Shown here: positions 8,357 through 16,318 of the stretch, one piece after another | Numbering within the stretch: position 1 is the first letter of the stretch | Layout of the letters: each line of letters starts with the position of its first letter | Origin: CBDHCC01 sp965261015 | GTDB lineage: Bacteria > Pseudomonadota > Alphaproteobacteria > Sphingomonadales > Sphingomonadaceae | Direction of reading: 5' to 3' | Length of the DNA stretch: 64,000 nucleotides | NCBI GenBank assembly: GCA_965261015.1 | Contig: CBDHCC010000002.1 | Location: 496,001 to 560,000, forward strand | Translations under genes and position numbers: made by a program | Notes under the pieces: model-generated | Seen by the model: the letters and a program-made list of their open reading frames with translations, nothing else | What the model was told of the DNA's origin: nothing | The model's database searches: none

Positions 8357-8789
8357 GCTCTGCCCCGACCGGTCTAGATGGATTGAACATGGGTCGCGAT
8401 CTTCGCAGCAAGCAATCCAGACCTCCGCCCCTTACCGGCAAAGCTATAGAAGGGTGGGCGACCGTGAAGCAAGGATTCGGTGGCGACGACCTGCCATCGT
8501 CTTCTGATCTCGATCGAGTGGCAGCTGCCGAACCCATGGGAGACTTCATTGTCAGCTTGAGCGAATGACCGATGTCAGGTCAGTCGTGGTCCGCTGCTAA
8601 CGTCAGACTTGAGGGCGCGAAGCGGTCGCCGCCTGCCCGGTGAACAAACGTCGGCTTGCGTCGTACAGGGCTTTAAAAGCGGACAGGCTGCTTCCCACCC
8701 AATCATCGCCTTTCCGTGGGCATGAATAAATGAACGGCAGCTTCTCGGGATGGGCAAAGTTGCCCTGAAGAGCCGGGATTTGGCGCGCT
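8357..8789. other. Upstream region of the five-gene operon
   Basis: Non-coding or poorly coding stretch between the methyltransferase start and the antitoxin end; it should contain the operon promoter. Only one small plus-strand frame (8389-8568) is worth recording separately. No palindrome or tRNA was recognised. Confidence 0.4.
8389..8568 (+). CDS. Possible small protein, divergent from the defence-type operon
   Basis: 59-codon frame starting at ATG 8389 and running away from the methyltransferase gene, whose start is 33 bases to the left. The product is basic at its N-terminus (RDLRSKQSRPPP) and acidic at its C-terminus (GGDDLPSSSDLDR), with less skewed composition than neighbouring shadow frames. 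There is no clear Shine-Dalgarno sequence and no family I recognise. Recorded only because of its position; it may be non-coding. Confidence 0.2.
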   Translation: MGRDLRSKQSRPPPLTGKAIEGWATVKQGFGGDDLPSSSDLDRVAAAEPMGDFIVSLSE

Positions 8790-9110
8790 TCAGACGCCCA
8801 CCCCCGTCAGGTGCAGCACGCCCTTACCCGGCAGCTCCACCCTCAACTCCAGCGATCCGCCCGCAGCTTCCACGAAGCGCCGCAGAGTGGAGAGGTACAG
8901 GTCCGTCTGCTTCTCGATCTTGTGAACGGACGGTTGCTTGATCCCGAGGCTCTGGGCGATCTGTTCCTGGCTGCGTTCGGCGAGCTGGCGGAAGGCTTTC
9001 AAGCCCTCCACCTCGGCGATCAGTTCGGCCGAGCGGGCCTCGACCCTGGCGCGGCGCTCGGGCGGGAGGGCGTCCATTAGCTCTTCGAGGGTGCGGGTCA
9101 TCGGGGTCAC
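8790..9110 (-). CDS. higA: HigA-like antitoxin, XRE helix-turn-helix
   Basis: 106 residues. A short N-terminal helix (LEELMDALPPERRARVEARSAEL) is followed by an XRE-type helix-turn-helix at about 45-85: SQEQIAQSLGIKQPSVHKIEKQTD, ending in LSTLRRFVEAAGGSLELRVELP, a classic HigA-like sequence. The gene overlaps the toxin gene by 4 bases (ATGA), giving the toxin-first order characteristic of higBA modules. Known role of the family: binds and neutralises the HigB toxin and represses the shared promoter. The double palindrome at 9479-9522 is the probable operator. Confidence 0.85.
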   Translation of the reverse strand: MTPMTRTLEELMDALPPERRARVEARSAELIAEVEGLKAFRQLAERSQEQIAQSLGIKQPSVHKIEKQTDLYLSTLRRFVEAAGGSLELRVELPGKGVLHLTGVGV

Positions 9111-9469
9111 TCCTTCTTACCGGCGATCTTCGCCAGATGTTCGTCGAACCTACGGTCGGCTTTGGCGATCAGCGCCTTGTAGAAGCGCCTCTGTGCCGTC
9201 CCGGCCTTGTCACCGGCCACCAGCACGATGGCTTGGCGTTCCGGGTCAAAGGCGAAGGCAGTGCGCCAGACGCCTCCGGCAGCGGTGAAGCGCAGCTCCT
9301 TCATATTCGCATGGCGCGAGCCCGACAGCGTATCCGCATGCGGACGGCCGAGCTGCGGTCCGACCGCCTTCAGCAGGTTGAGCATGGCCAGCAGCTCGTC
9401 CTGGACCGCCTCCTCCATTTCGTCGAACTCGGGCGCGAACGCATCATGGAGACTGACTGCCCACCTCAT
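9107..9469 (-). CDS. higB: HigB-like toxin of the RelE/Gp49 superfamily
   Basis: 120 residues. The C-terminal half carries the family pattern: MKELRFTAAGGVWRTAFAFDP (strand pair with Arg), then IVLVAGDKAGTAQRRFYKALIAKADRRFDEHL. HigB/RelE-fold toxins cleave mRNA, usually at the ribosome. It is the first gene of the module and overlaps higA by 4 bases. The start ATG lies 10 bases from the first palindrome, so the transcript leader is very short or the operator overlaps the promoter. Located beside the integrase and the defence-type operon, it probably stabilises the element or adds abortive-infection capacity; this is inferred. Confidence 0.85.
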   Translation of the reverse strand: MRWAVSLHDAFAPEFDEMEEAVQDELLAMLNLLKAVGPQLGRPHADTLSGSRHANMKELRFTAAGGVWRTAFAFDPERQAIVLVAGDKAGTAQRRFYKALIAKADRRFDEHLAKIAGKKE

Positions 9470-9478
9470 GTCAGGTGC

Positions 9479-9522
9479 TATAGCTCGCGAGCTATAACTT
9501 GTCCATAGCTCCGAAGCTATGG
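9479..9522. promoter_or_regulatory. Double palindrome, probable HigA operator
   Basis: Two inverted repeats lie directly upstream of the toxin start. The first is a perfect 18-bp palindrome TATAGCTCGCGAGCTATA at 9479-9496. The second is CCATAGCT-CCGA-AGCTATGG at 9503-9522, with 8-bp arms and a 4-base spacer. They share the half-site ATAGCT/AGCTAT and their centres are 25 bp apart. Position and symmetry fit autorepression by the XRE-type antitoxin. Confidence 0.7.
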
Positions 9523-9704
9523 TGAACGCTGGCCAAGAGTCTCAATGCTGGAACCGCTCCGCCCGTCGGAACACGAGCGATCAGCCGTGGACGGTGGCGA
9601 ACAGATGCGGCTAAGCTGCCAGTCCGGTGGGACCGACTGTGGGGATGATGTAGAGGTCGAGCTAAAGATTGTTGCAGTAACAACCCCTTACATCAGACGA
9701 ATGG
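9523..9704. other. Spacer between the higBA operator and the repeat, no gene seen
   Basis: About 180 bases with no convincing reading frame. The sequence immediately left of the tRNA-like repeat does not fold into an intact tRNA: the matching 5' acceptor strand (GGAGAGG) is missing at the expected distance. Confidence 0.4.
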
Positions 9705-9724
9705 CAACCACCCTCTCCGCCACG
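9705..9724. repeat. 20-bp direct repeat, candidate attachment site (left copy)
   Basis: CAACCACCCTCTCCGCCACG, identical at 35176-35195. It contains CCTCTCC-G-CCA, the pattern of the 3' acceptor strand plus discriminator and CCA of many tRNA-Ser genes, which is a common target of CP4-type integrases. It lies 163 bases upstream of the integrase start, the usual geometry of an att site. The base at tRNA position 61 would be A rather than C, so it is not a perfect tRNA end. Assignment as att is inferred. Confidence 0.5.
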
Positions 9725-9831
9725 CTGCCGTTCGGCAGGGTTCGTTGGCGTTCAGCTTCGGGCTCACAAGCATTTTTACACGGCTCAGAGGACGTCCGAC
9801 CCGTCCGCAACCGTTCACCAGCGTTCGCGAC

Positions 9832-9877
9832 ATGCCATGGCATTTGCCATGGAATTGAGCGACACATCCATGGCATG
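9832..9877. repeat. Three CCATGG-centred repeats upstream of the integrase
   Basis: CCATGG occurs at 9836, 9847 and 9868. The first copy sits in the 12-bp palindrome ATGCCATGGCAT (9832-9843), and the other two share the TGCC/GGCA flank on one side. They lie between the candidate att repeat and the probable integrase start at 9888. They could be operator or integrase arm sites, or a recognition site for the AlpA-like protein; no direct evidence distinguishes these. Confidence 0.35.
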
Positions 9878-9887
9878 CTCCACGACC

Positions 9888-11351
9888 ATGCTGACAGATG
9901 CGAAGATCAAGGCGGCCAAGGCCGGCGACAAGGATTTTCGACTGGGCGATAGCGGCCAGCTCTACTTGCAGGTCACCAAGGCTGGCGGTCGGCTGTGGCG
10001 GATGAACTACACCTTCGGCTTAAATGCCCAGGGCAAAACTAAGCAGAAGACTCTGAGTTTCGGAGCCTATCCGACCGTGACGTTGTCGCAGGCACGAGCC
10101 AAGCGTGACAAGGCGAAGAGTCTTCTCGCGGACGGACTAGACCCGGCAGAAGAGCGCCGATCGGTCGAGCAGGCGCGTGAGACGGCGGTCCGCAACAGCT
10201 TCCGGTCCGTCTTCGAGGAGTGGTTCGAGCTCCACAGCGGCTGGTCGATGGCCAAGCTCCGCAGCTGGGAAGAGGCGAACGGATCCGGCTGGGCTAAGCC
10301 AGCGGCCGGTCAGTGGACCACGGACAAGGGCGCCCGCTGGTCCACTACTCATGCGGCCGATGTGCTCCGAAGCATGGAGCGCGACGTCCTGCCGACGATC
10401 GGCGACCGGCCGGTCGCCAGCCTGACCGGACGAGAGGTACTCGACGTTCTGCGTGAAGTGGAGCGGCGTGGGTCGACCGAGACCGCTCACCGGCTGCGCC
10501 AGCGCATGTCCGCTGTCTTTAGCTATGGCCTCGTGCTCGGCGCCTGCGACAACGACCCCGCCGGCGGTTTGGGGGCGGTTCTGAAGGTGGTGCCGCGCTC
10601 CAAGCCGCAGCCGTCCATCATTGATGGCTGCCGCACGCAGGAGGAACGGCTCGCGGCGGTGCGCCAAATGCTGCTCGACTGCGAGGCTCTGCGCGCGCGC
10701 GCGGCCACCAAGCTCGCTATGCGCTTGCTGACGCTGACCGCCGTGCGACCTGGCGAGCTCGCCGGCGCACATTGGGACGAGTTCCACGATCTCGACGGCC
10801 CAGAGCCGTACTGGCGCATTCCGTCGACCAGGATGAAGGGCACAAAGGACCGGAAGTCCGACGGAAGCGAGGACCACGTGGTGCCCCTCGCCCGCGAGGC
10901 CGTCGATGTGCTCGCGGCCTTGCGAGCCGAGACCGGCCGCTATCCGCTGTGCTTCCCGGGCGAGCGTCAGGTCCACAAGCCCATGTCATCGAATACTCTG
11001 CGCGCGCTGCTCATTCGGGCAGGGTATTTCCAGCGCCATGTGCCGCACGGTTGCCGGGCAGCGTTCAGCACGATCATGAACGAGCGTCCCGCCGCGCAGC
11101 GCCAGGAAGGTGATCGGGCCGTGGTCGACCTCATGCTGGCGCACGTTCCGCTGTCGCGCGACGCCGGCGGGCGTAGCGCCGCCCTCGTCAGCGACTCCGA
11201 AGGCGCCTACAACCGTGCGGCCTATATGGATCGCCGGCGCGAGCTCGCGAAGGAATGGGCCGACATGCTGCTGACCGGCTTCTGTCCAGCAGACACGCTC
11301 CTGGGTCAGCCGATGCGCTGGGCGGCGAACGGACCTGGTCGTCCCAGGTAG
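9888..11351 (+). CDS. CP4-type tyrosine integrase
   Basis: 487 residues from the ATG at 9888 (MLTDAKIKAAKAGDKDF), the typical beginning of integrases with an N-terminal DUF4102 arm-binding domain; an in-frame ATG at 9837 is possible but would place the CCATGG repeats inside the gene. Catalytic residues of tyrosine recombinases are visible, numbered from 9888: Arg287 in TAVRPGEL, His387-G-C-Arg390, His419 in MLAHVPL and nucleophile Tyr446 in YNRAAYMDRRRELA. The protein is somewhat longer than the ~400-residue average of the family. It recombines att sites to insert or excise the element, usually at a tRNA 3' end. The 20-bp repeat just upstream and its second copy 25 kb away are candidate att sites. 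Convergent with the AlpA-like gene. Confidence 0.92.
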   Translation: MLTDAKIKAAKAGDKDFRLGDSGQLYLQVTKAGGRLWRMNYTFGLNAQGKTKQKTLSFGAYPTVTLSQARAKRDKAKSLLADGLDPAEERRSVEQARETAVRNSFRSVFEEWFELHSGWSMAKLRSWEEANGSGWAKPAAGQWTTDKGARWSTTHAADVLRSMERDVLPTIGDRPVASLTGREVLDVLREVERRGSTETAHRLRQRMSAVFSYGLVLGACDNDPAGGLGAVLKVVPRSKPQPSIIDGCRTQEERLAAVRQMLLDCEALRARAATKLAMRLLTLTAVRPGELAGAHWDEFHDLDGPEPYWRIPSTRMKGTKDRKSDGSEDHVVPLAREAVDVLAALRAETGRYPLCFPGERQVHKPMSSNTLRALLIRAGYFQRHVPHGCRAAFSTIMNERPAAQRQEGDRAVVDLMLAHVPLSRDAGGRSAALVSDSEGAYNRAAYMDRRRELAKEWADMLLTGFCPADTLLGQPMRWAANGPGRPR

Positions 11352-11381
11352 TTGGACGAACACCATCGCATTAAAGCTGCA

Positions 11382-11765
11382 CTAGGCACGATGCTGGGCT
11401 CGCCAGGCTTCCAACTCGGACCGGCTCCAGCGTGTCGCAGTTCCGATCTTGAACGGCCGAGGAAAGCCGCCGTCCCGGACACGCGCGTAGATGGCGGTCT
11501 TGCCGAGCCCGGAGAGCTCCTTTGCGACGTGAAGATCGACGAGCGGATCCAGCTGGGCTGCGCCCGATGCGAGCTCCAGCGACCGCTTGATCAATCCCGC
11601 GAAGCTGGAGCGATGCCCCTCATGCGCAATTATCTGCTGAAGCAGGTCGAGCAAGTCCTCCGGCTGGAGAGCTGATGCGGTGACGCCAGGAGCTGAAACC
11701 GGTGCCTGTCGCGGGTCCCGACGCTTGCTTTGGCGCCGATCTTCGACGTTACGAGGACCGGGCAT
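11382..11765 (-). CDS. AlpA-like helix-turn-helix regulator/excisionase
   Basis: 127 residues from the ATG at 11765, which has GAGGA at good spacing. The C-terminal ~55 residues show the AlpA/MerR-like winged helix: VAKELSGLGKTAIYARVRDGGFPRPFKIGTATRWSRSELEAWRAQ. This is the DNA-binding fold used by AlpA of CP4-57 to activate integrase expression and drive excision. The first ~70 residues are polar and probably disordered. It is convergent with the integrase gene, 30 bases from its end. Inferred role: recombination directionality or transcriptional control of the element. Confidence 0.8.
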   Translation of the reverse strand: MPGPRNVEDRRQSKRRDPRQAPVSAPGVTASALQPEDLLDLLQQIIAHEGHRSSFAGLIKRSLELASGAAQLDPLVDLHVAKELSGLGKTAIYARVRDGGFPRPFKIGTATRWSRSELEAWRAQHRA

Positions 11766-11786
11766 GGACGATCCTCGTGGCAGCAC

Positions 11787-12137
11787 GTCGATGGGTCAGC
11801 AGCCTGTGGTGATCGAAGGTGTCGACCACGTCCAAGGCTTCGTCCGGGTGACCCGAAGCGGCCCTGCCCTGCTTCGTGTCGGCGACGAGGCCCTCAGGAA
11901 CGAAAGGCACCACCTTCGGGGCACCTCCCAGGCCGGCACGTGTGGACCAAAGGCACTCTACGAGGCGGAGGAAGCCTCTGCTCCACCCACGATGGGATCG
12001 TCATCAAACACCATTTTCTCCGCGCTGGTGCCGCCCGCGTGATGCCGGCAGCCTCTAGAGCGGAGGTTTCCCAAGCCTGCTGGTCCTGTGGAGGGTCTTT
12101 CCTGATTAGCGCGCCATCGGATAATCATGATGCTTGC
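11787..12137. other. Intergenic stretch, no gene seen
   Basis: About 350 bases between the AlpA-like gene and the 3' end of the dipeptidase gene. Plus-strand open frames continue antisense through the dipeptidase gene and look like shadows. No tRNA, IS end or hairpin was recognised. Confidence 0.35.
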
Positions 12138-13265
12138 CTACTTCCAGGTTCGAGCCAGCAGTCCTTGAAAATTCTTGCCCAGCACTCCTTGAATGTTGGC
12201 GTTCGAATACCCTCTTTTGATAAGCTCCTCGGTAAGATCATACATTTTGCGGGGATGGTCGAACCCGTCAACGTCGATCTTGTCGCGAAAGGCGTAACTC
12301 TTTTTGTACGCCGCCTTCAATGCGGCATACTGGACCGGAGCCATATCGTCGTAGCCGTTCAGATCGGAGTCCGAACCGATGCCGACGTGTTCGACGCCAA
12401 CCAGTCGCGCCACATGATCAATATGATCGACGATGTTGCCGATGTCTGTCGGATCCGTTTTGCTCACGAACATGCGAACACCCGTAACGCCCATCACCCC
12501 TCCCTTGGCGGCGAGCGCCTTGATCGCCTCGTCCGTCTTGGTGCGCGGGTGCCCGGAGATCGCGCGGCAGTTGCTGTGGGTGAAGGCGATCGGGGCCTCG
12601 GCGATTTCGACGGCATCCAACGTCGTGCGATCGCCGCTGTGGGACACGTCGATCAACATGCCCGAAGATTCCATCGCCTTGATGATCCCGACGCCGAAGT
12701 CACTCACCCCGCCATCGACCCGGTCCGTGCTGCCCGAGCCAATCAGGTTCTGGCTGTTGTAGGTGAGCTGCGAGCAGCGTTGTCCGAGCTTGTAGAACAA
12801 CGCGACGTCGTCGGCCGAACGGAAGTGCTCGGCGTTCTGCACGCCCATGATCACGCCGGTCCGACCGGCGGCCTTGGCGGCCACCAGATCGGTCATGGTG
12901 CCGATCAAGGCGAAGCGATCGGGGTTGCGGCCGCAATAGCCCTGCCAGGCCGCCATGTACGCGAGCGTCGCGTCATACGCCTCCGGACCGCCGATACCGA
13001 AGGAGTTGTGAAATCCGGTGATGCCACTGACGCGGAAGTCGTCAATCGCTTGTGCGGTGAGCGGCTTCGCGGTCGCGTCGGGTGACAGGTCCAGCGTCAA
13101 CGGTGCCAGCATGTCGATGACAAGGGTTTCGTTGACCAGATCGATGGCGCGCCGGGAGTATTCCCGATTTGGGGCTGCTGCGATCGAAAAGGTTCCGCGA
13201 CACAGCATGGGCGCGACGATGGCTGCCACGCTCGCCTTCTTTAGAAAAGCTCGTCGCTTCAACAC
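12138..13265 (-). CDS. M19 (renal dipeptidase-like) membrane dipeptidase homologue
   Basis: 375 residues with a Tat-like N-terminus (RRAFLKK, then a hydrophobic stretch to about 30), so probably periplasmic. Family signatures: LIDVSHSGDRTTL and AFTHSNCRAISGHPRTKTDEAI (the two metal-binding His strands and the following Arg), GGVMGVTGVRMF, and HVGIGSDSDLNG near the C-terminus. The HxD of the first strand, normally two metal ligands, is replaced by IDMLAPL around residue 51, and the bridging Glu region reads MGVQNAEHF. Either a divergent subfamily or altered chemistry is implied. M19 enzymes hydrolyse dipeptides, often with a D-residue at the C-terminal position, which fits the neighbouring D-glutamate genes. 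Transcribed away from them, next to an XRE-cupin regulator on the same strand. Confidence 0.8.
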   Translation of the reverse strand: MLKRRAFLKKASVAAIVAPMLCRGTFSIAAAPNREYSRRAIDLVNETLVIDMLAPLTLDLSPDATAKPLTAQAIDDFRVSGITGFHNSFGIGGPEAYDATLAYMAAWQGYCGRNPDRFALIGTMTDLVAAKAAGRTGVIMGVQNAEHFRSADDVALFYKLGQRCSQLTYNSQNLIGSGSTDRVDGGVSDFGVGIIKAMESSGMLIDVSHSGDRTTLDAVEIAEAPIAFTHSNCRAISGHPRTKTDEAIKALAAKGGVMGVTGVRMFVSKTDPTDIGNIVDHIDHVARLVGVEHVGIGSDSDLNGYDDMAPVQYAALKAAYKKSYAFRDKIDVDGFDHPRKMYDLTEELIKRGYSNANIQGVLGKNFQGLLARTWK

Positions 13266-13486
13266 CCGCAGTCCCCCTCCGCATCGCCCTCAAACGAGGC
13301 CCGACCGACAGTCTCCGATCCTGATCGGAGAATGTCAACGATCCCGGGTTCGTCGCCGCACTCGCCTGCACGAGCAGAATCATTGCTGGTCCGTTCGACC
13401 GGACGACCTGGTATCATCGACATTGGGGCGGTGCTGACGCGTTCGCCCGCGCGCAAGCCGAGCGGAAGCGCGTTCGTAGTGGAGCT

Positions 13487-14173
13487 TCAGTTCGGCGCGA
13501 TGGCAGGTGCTTTGCGGCGCCCGCCGGTGTCCGCGCTGAGACGGGGCGGGTCCTGCTCTCCGTGCATTTCGAGCAGAGATTGCATCAACTCATCGTCTTG
13601 ACTGGACATGACCCCGAGCACCTCCGCCTCGACGCAGTCTTCTGCCGCCAAATATGCGTGCCCCATGCCAGAATCGATGTAGATCGACTGGCCCTGTTCC
13701 AGCGTAATGGGGTCGTAGAACTCCGTGGCGACGACAACCCGGCCGCGGAGCACGTAGATATACTCCTCACCCGCGTGCCGCACCAGCGTGCCGAACTCTT
13801 CCAGAGTCTTGGCGCGGATAACCGCCAGCACAGGGATCATTCGCTTGCGACGCAATTCCGTACAAAGGTAGCGATAGTCGTAGTTCGCCGTTTTGACAGT
13901 GACCGCGTGATCAAGGTCGCCCAGACTGCGCCTGCCCATGACTGGCGGTTGCGGGTTCTCTTCCGGCTCAGCGAACAACTCCGACATGCGCACACCGAGA
14001 CGCTGACTGAGTTGATAAAGCTTGTCGTACGTCAGCGTCAGCCGGTCGTGTTCGACCTTGGACAAGGTGGACACCGGAATGCCGGTCTGCACACTCATTT
14101 GCTTCAACGTCCAGCCTTTGCGACTGCGGATAGAGCGCAGAAGCCCGCCGAGCGTCGGTGCCTTTGATGCCAC
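13487..14173 (-). CDS. XRE-family regulator with cupin domain
   Basis: 228 residues from the GTG at 14173 (AGGGA upstream); an ATG at 14275 in the same frame would add 34 residues and run almost into the divergent hydrolase gene. Residues ~10-65 form an XRE helix-turn-helix (LRSIRSRKGWTLKQMSVQTGIPVSTLSKVEHDR). Residues ~135-200 form a cupin barrel (HAGEEYIYVLRGRVVV, LEQGQSIYIDSGMGHAYLA). This two-domain design is that of PuuR-like regulators of amine and amino-acid catabolism, in which the cupin binds the ligand. It faces the serine hydrolase-dgcA genes across a 129-bp gap and probably controls that operon. The inducer is unknown; a D-amino acid or dipeptide is a reasonable guess. Confidence 0.8.
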   Translation of the reverse strand: MASKAPTLGGLLRSIRSRKGWTLKQMSVQTGIPVSTLSKVEHDRLTLTYDKLYQLSQRLGVRMSELFAEPEENPQPPVMGRRSLGDLDHAVTVKTANYDYRYLCTELRRKRMIPVLAVIRAKTLEEFGTLVRHAGEEYIYVLRGRVVVATEFYDPITLEQGQSIYIDSGMGHAYLAAEDCVEAEVLGVMSSQDDELMQSLLEMHGEQDPPRLSADTGGRRKAPAIAPN

Positions 14174-14302
14174 CAGATCGATTCCCTGCCAGTTGACCAG
14201 TTTTCCGATTGGGATAAGGTGTCCCTGTCGGAACGTGACGGCCAAGAGCCTAACGAGCGGCGCAGGTCCAGGCAATCCCGGACCCGGGGGGAGGACCGTG
14301 CC

Positions 14303-16318
14303 ATGCGACCTGTGAAACGCGCCTTGATCGCACTGCTGGCGCTGATGGCGGGCACGGTGCTGGCGCAGGATAGCCCCGTGCCGTCGCTGACACCCTCCGC
14401 CAACTCGAGGTCCGGGGCGACGGCATTGCCCGCCAGTCCAACTCAGTCGCCGACGACGCCCGTGCTGACAAAGGCCGATGTCGACGACTGGCTGGACGGC
14501 TATTTGCCCTACGCCCTGCGCGCGGGCGGCATCCCCGGGGCGGTAGTCACCATCGTCAAGGGTGGGCAGGTGCTGACCACGCGGGGGTTCGGGTACGCCG
14601 ACCTGAAGACGAAGACCCGTGTCGATCCCGACCGAACCTTGTTCCGGGAGGGATCAGTGTCGAAGCTGTTCACCTGGACGGCGGTCATGCAACTTGTCGA
14701 ACAGGGCAAGATCGACCTCGATGGCGACGTAAACACATATCTAGATTTCAAGATACCGCCCTACGACGGCCAGCCGGTCACGATGCGGCAAATCATGACG
14801 CACACGGCCGGATTCGAGGAGGCGGCCGACGGCATCATCGCGTACGATGCGAAAGACTTCATGTCCCTCGAAGTTTACATGAAGAAGTGGACACCCACGC
14901 GCATTTTTGCGCCAGGCACGACGCCGGCATACTCCAACTGGGCCACGTCGTTGGCCGGCTACATCGTGCAACGCGTGTCCGGCCAGGACTTCGATACCTA
15001 CCTCGACCAGCACATCTTCGTACCGTTGAAGATGACACAATCGACCTTCCGCCAGCCCTTGCCGGCGCGGCTGAAAGGGCAAATGGCGACCGGTTATCCG
15101 ACTCCCGGCGATGCCAAGGGATTCGAGTTTGTCGTTCCGGCACCCGCCGGTGCACTTTCGGCAACAGGCACCGATATGGGTCGATTCATGATCGCCCACC
15201 TTCAAGGCGGGCAACTCGATGGCAGACGCATCCTGAGGCCGGAAACGGCCGCTACGATGCACAACAGCCCTCTCGACAAGGTGAATCCGCGATCCTTGAT
15301 GCCGCCGCTGAACCGCATGGAACTCGGCTTCTTCGAGACGAACCTGAACGGGCGCGAGATCATCGGACATCTGGGTGACACGCAGGCGTTCCACACGTCT
15401 CTTCACCTCTTCCTGAAGGACAATGTGGGGCTTTTCATCTCCTTTAACGGAGGAGGCAAGGACGGTGCGGTCGGACCATTGCGCACGGCGTTGTTCGAGG
15501 ACTTCGCGGACCGCTATTACCCCGATGTCTCCGCGCCTCCCGGCCGCGTGGATCAAGAGACCGCTGCGAAGCACGCCCGCATGATGGCCGGCGAATGGAT
15601 TGCCACACGGAGAGGCGATTCCTCGTTTTTGTCGCTGTTCTATTGGATGTTGACGCCAGACCGGATCTCGGTCGGTCCGAACGGCGAGCTGATCATCCCA
15701 GGTGTGAAGACGGCGGCGGGTCAGCCGCGCAAGTGGGTCGAGGTTCAGCCCTTCGTCTGGCACGATGTGTATGGCCATGACCGTGTCGCGGCAAAGGTTG
15801 AGAACGGACGGGTCACCCGCTGGGTCATGGATCTCGCCGCCCCGTTTCAAGTGTTTGAGCGAGTGCCCTTCGCCTATTCGCCGACTTGGCTGCTGCCGGC
15901 ACTCTACGTCAGCCTTGCCATTCTTCTGGTCGCCTTCCTTCTCTGGCCCATCTCATGGGGAGTACGGCGCCACTACAAGGCACCCGCGCCGGTCGGAGGT
16001 AAGGCTCTGAAAGCGCAGCGGGCGACCCGTCTAATGGCCGGGCTGGACGTTGGATTGCTGATCGGTTGGTTCACGGCCGTGACGATCCTGACGAGCGGGT
16101 TGGGTGGGGGCACCACGGTTCTGTGGCTGCTTCAGATTGCAGGCATCGTCATCTTCTTCGGAGCGGTGCTGGTCAGCGGGTGGAATCTCTACCTGACCTG
16201 GACCGATGGCCGACGTTGGACGCGGAAGTTCGCGAGTCTCCTCGTGTTCTTGGCGACTCTCCTGATCCTCTACCTCGCCGTCGTCTTCAATCTTGTCGCG
16301 TTAAGGGTGAACTACTGA
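14303..16318 (+). CDS. Class C beta-lactamase-like serine hydrolase with C-terminal membrane domain
   Basis: 671 residues from the ATG at 14303, chosen because a signal peptide (LIALLALMAGTVLAQ) follows directly. Penicillin-binding fold motifs: Ser118-V-S-Lys121, Tyr-Ser-Asn in TPAYSNWATSLAG, and HLGDTQAF in place of KTG. A ~150-residue beta region follows the catalytic domain. About four membrane helices close the protein: YVSLAILLVAFLLWPI, then LLIGWFTAVTILTSG, LLQIAGIVIFFGAVLV and LLVFLATLLILYLAVV. Family members are D-aminopeptidases, D-stereospecific amidases or esterases, so a D-peptide hydrolase anchored in the inner membrane is likely. The stop overlaps the dgcA start (TGATG), indicating one operon. 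Substrate is not provable from sequence. Confidence 0.8.
   Translation: MRPVKRALIALLALMAGTVLAQDSPVPSLTPSANSRSGATALPASPTQSPTTPVLTKADVDDWLDGYLPYALRAGGIPGAVVTIVKGGQVLTTRGFGYADLKTKTRVDPDRTLFREGSVSKLFTWTAVMQLVEQGKIDLDGDVNTYLDFKIPPYDGQPVTMRQIMTHTAGFEEAADGIIAYDAKDFMSLEVYMKKWTPTRIFAPGTTPAYSNWATSLAGYIVQRVSGQDFDTYLDQHIFVPLKMTQSTFRQPLPARLKGQMATGYPTPGDAKGFEFVVPAPAGALSATGTDMGRFMIAHLQGGQLDGRRILRPETAATMHNSPLDKVNPRSLMPPLNRMELGFFETNLNGREIIGHLGDTQAFHTSLHLFLKDNVGLFISFNGGGKDGAVGPLRTALFEDFADRYYPDVSAPPGRVDQETAAKHARMMAGEWIATRRGDSSFLSLFYWMLTPDRISVGPNGELIIPGVKTAAGQPRKWVEVQPFVWHDVYGHDRVAAKVENGRVTRWVMDLAAPFQVFERVPFAYSPTWLLPALYVSLAILLVAFLLWPISWGVRRHYKAPAPVGGKALKAQRATRLMAGLDVGLLIGWFTAVTILTSGLGGGTTVLWLLQIAGIVIFFGAVLVSGWNLYLTWTDGRRWTRKFASLLVFLATLLILYLAVVFNLVALRVNY

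Noticed and set aside
9633..9722. Possible intact tRNA-Ser ending at the left repeat
   Set aside because: No matching 5' acceptor strand or anticodon arm can be formed; only the 3' end resembles a tRNA.
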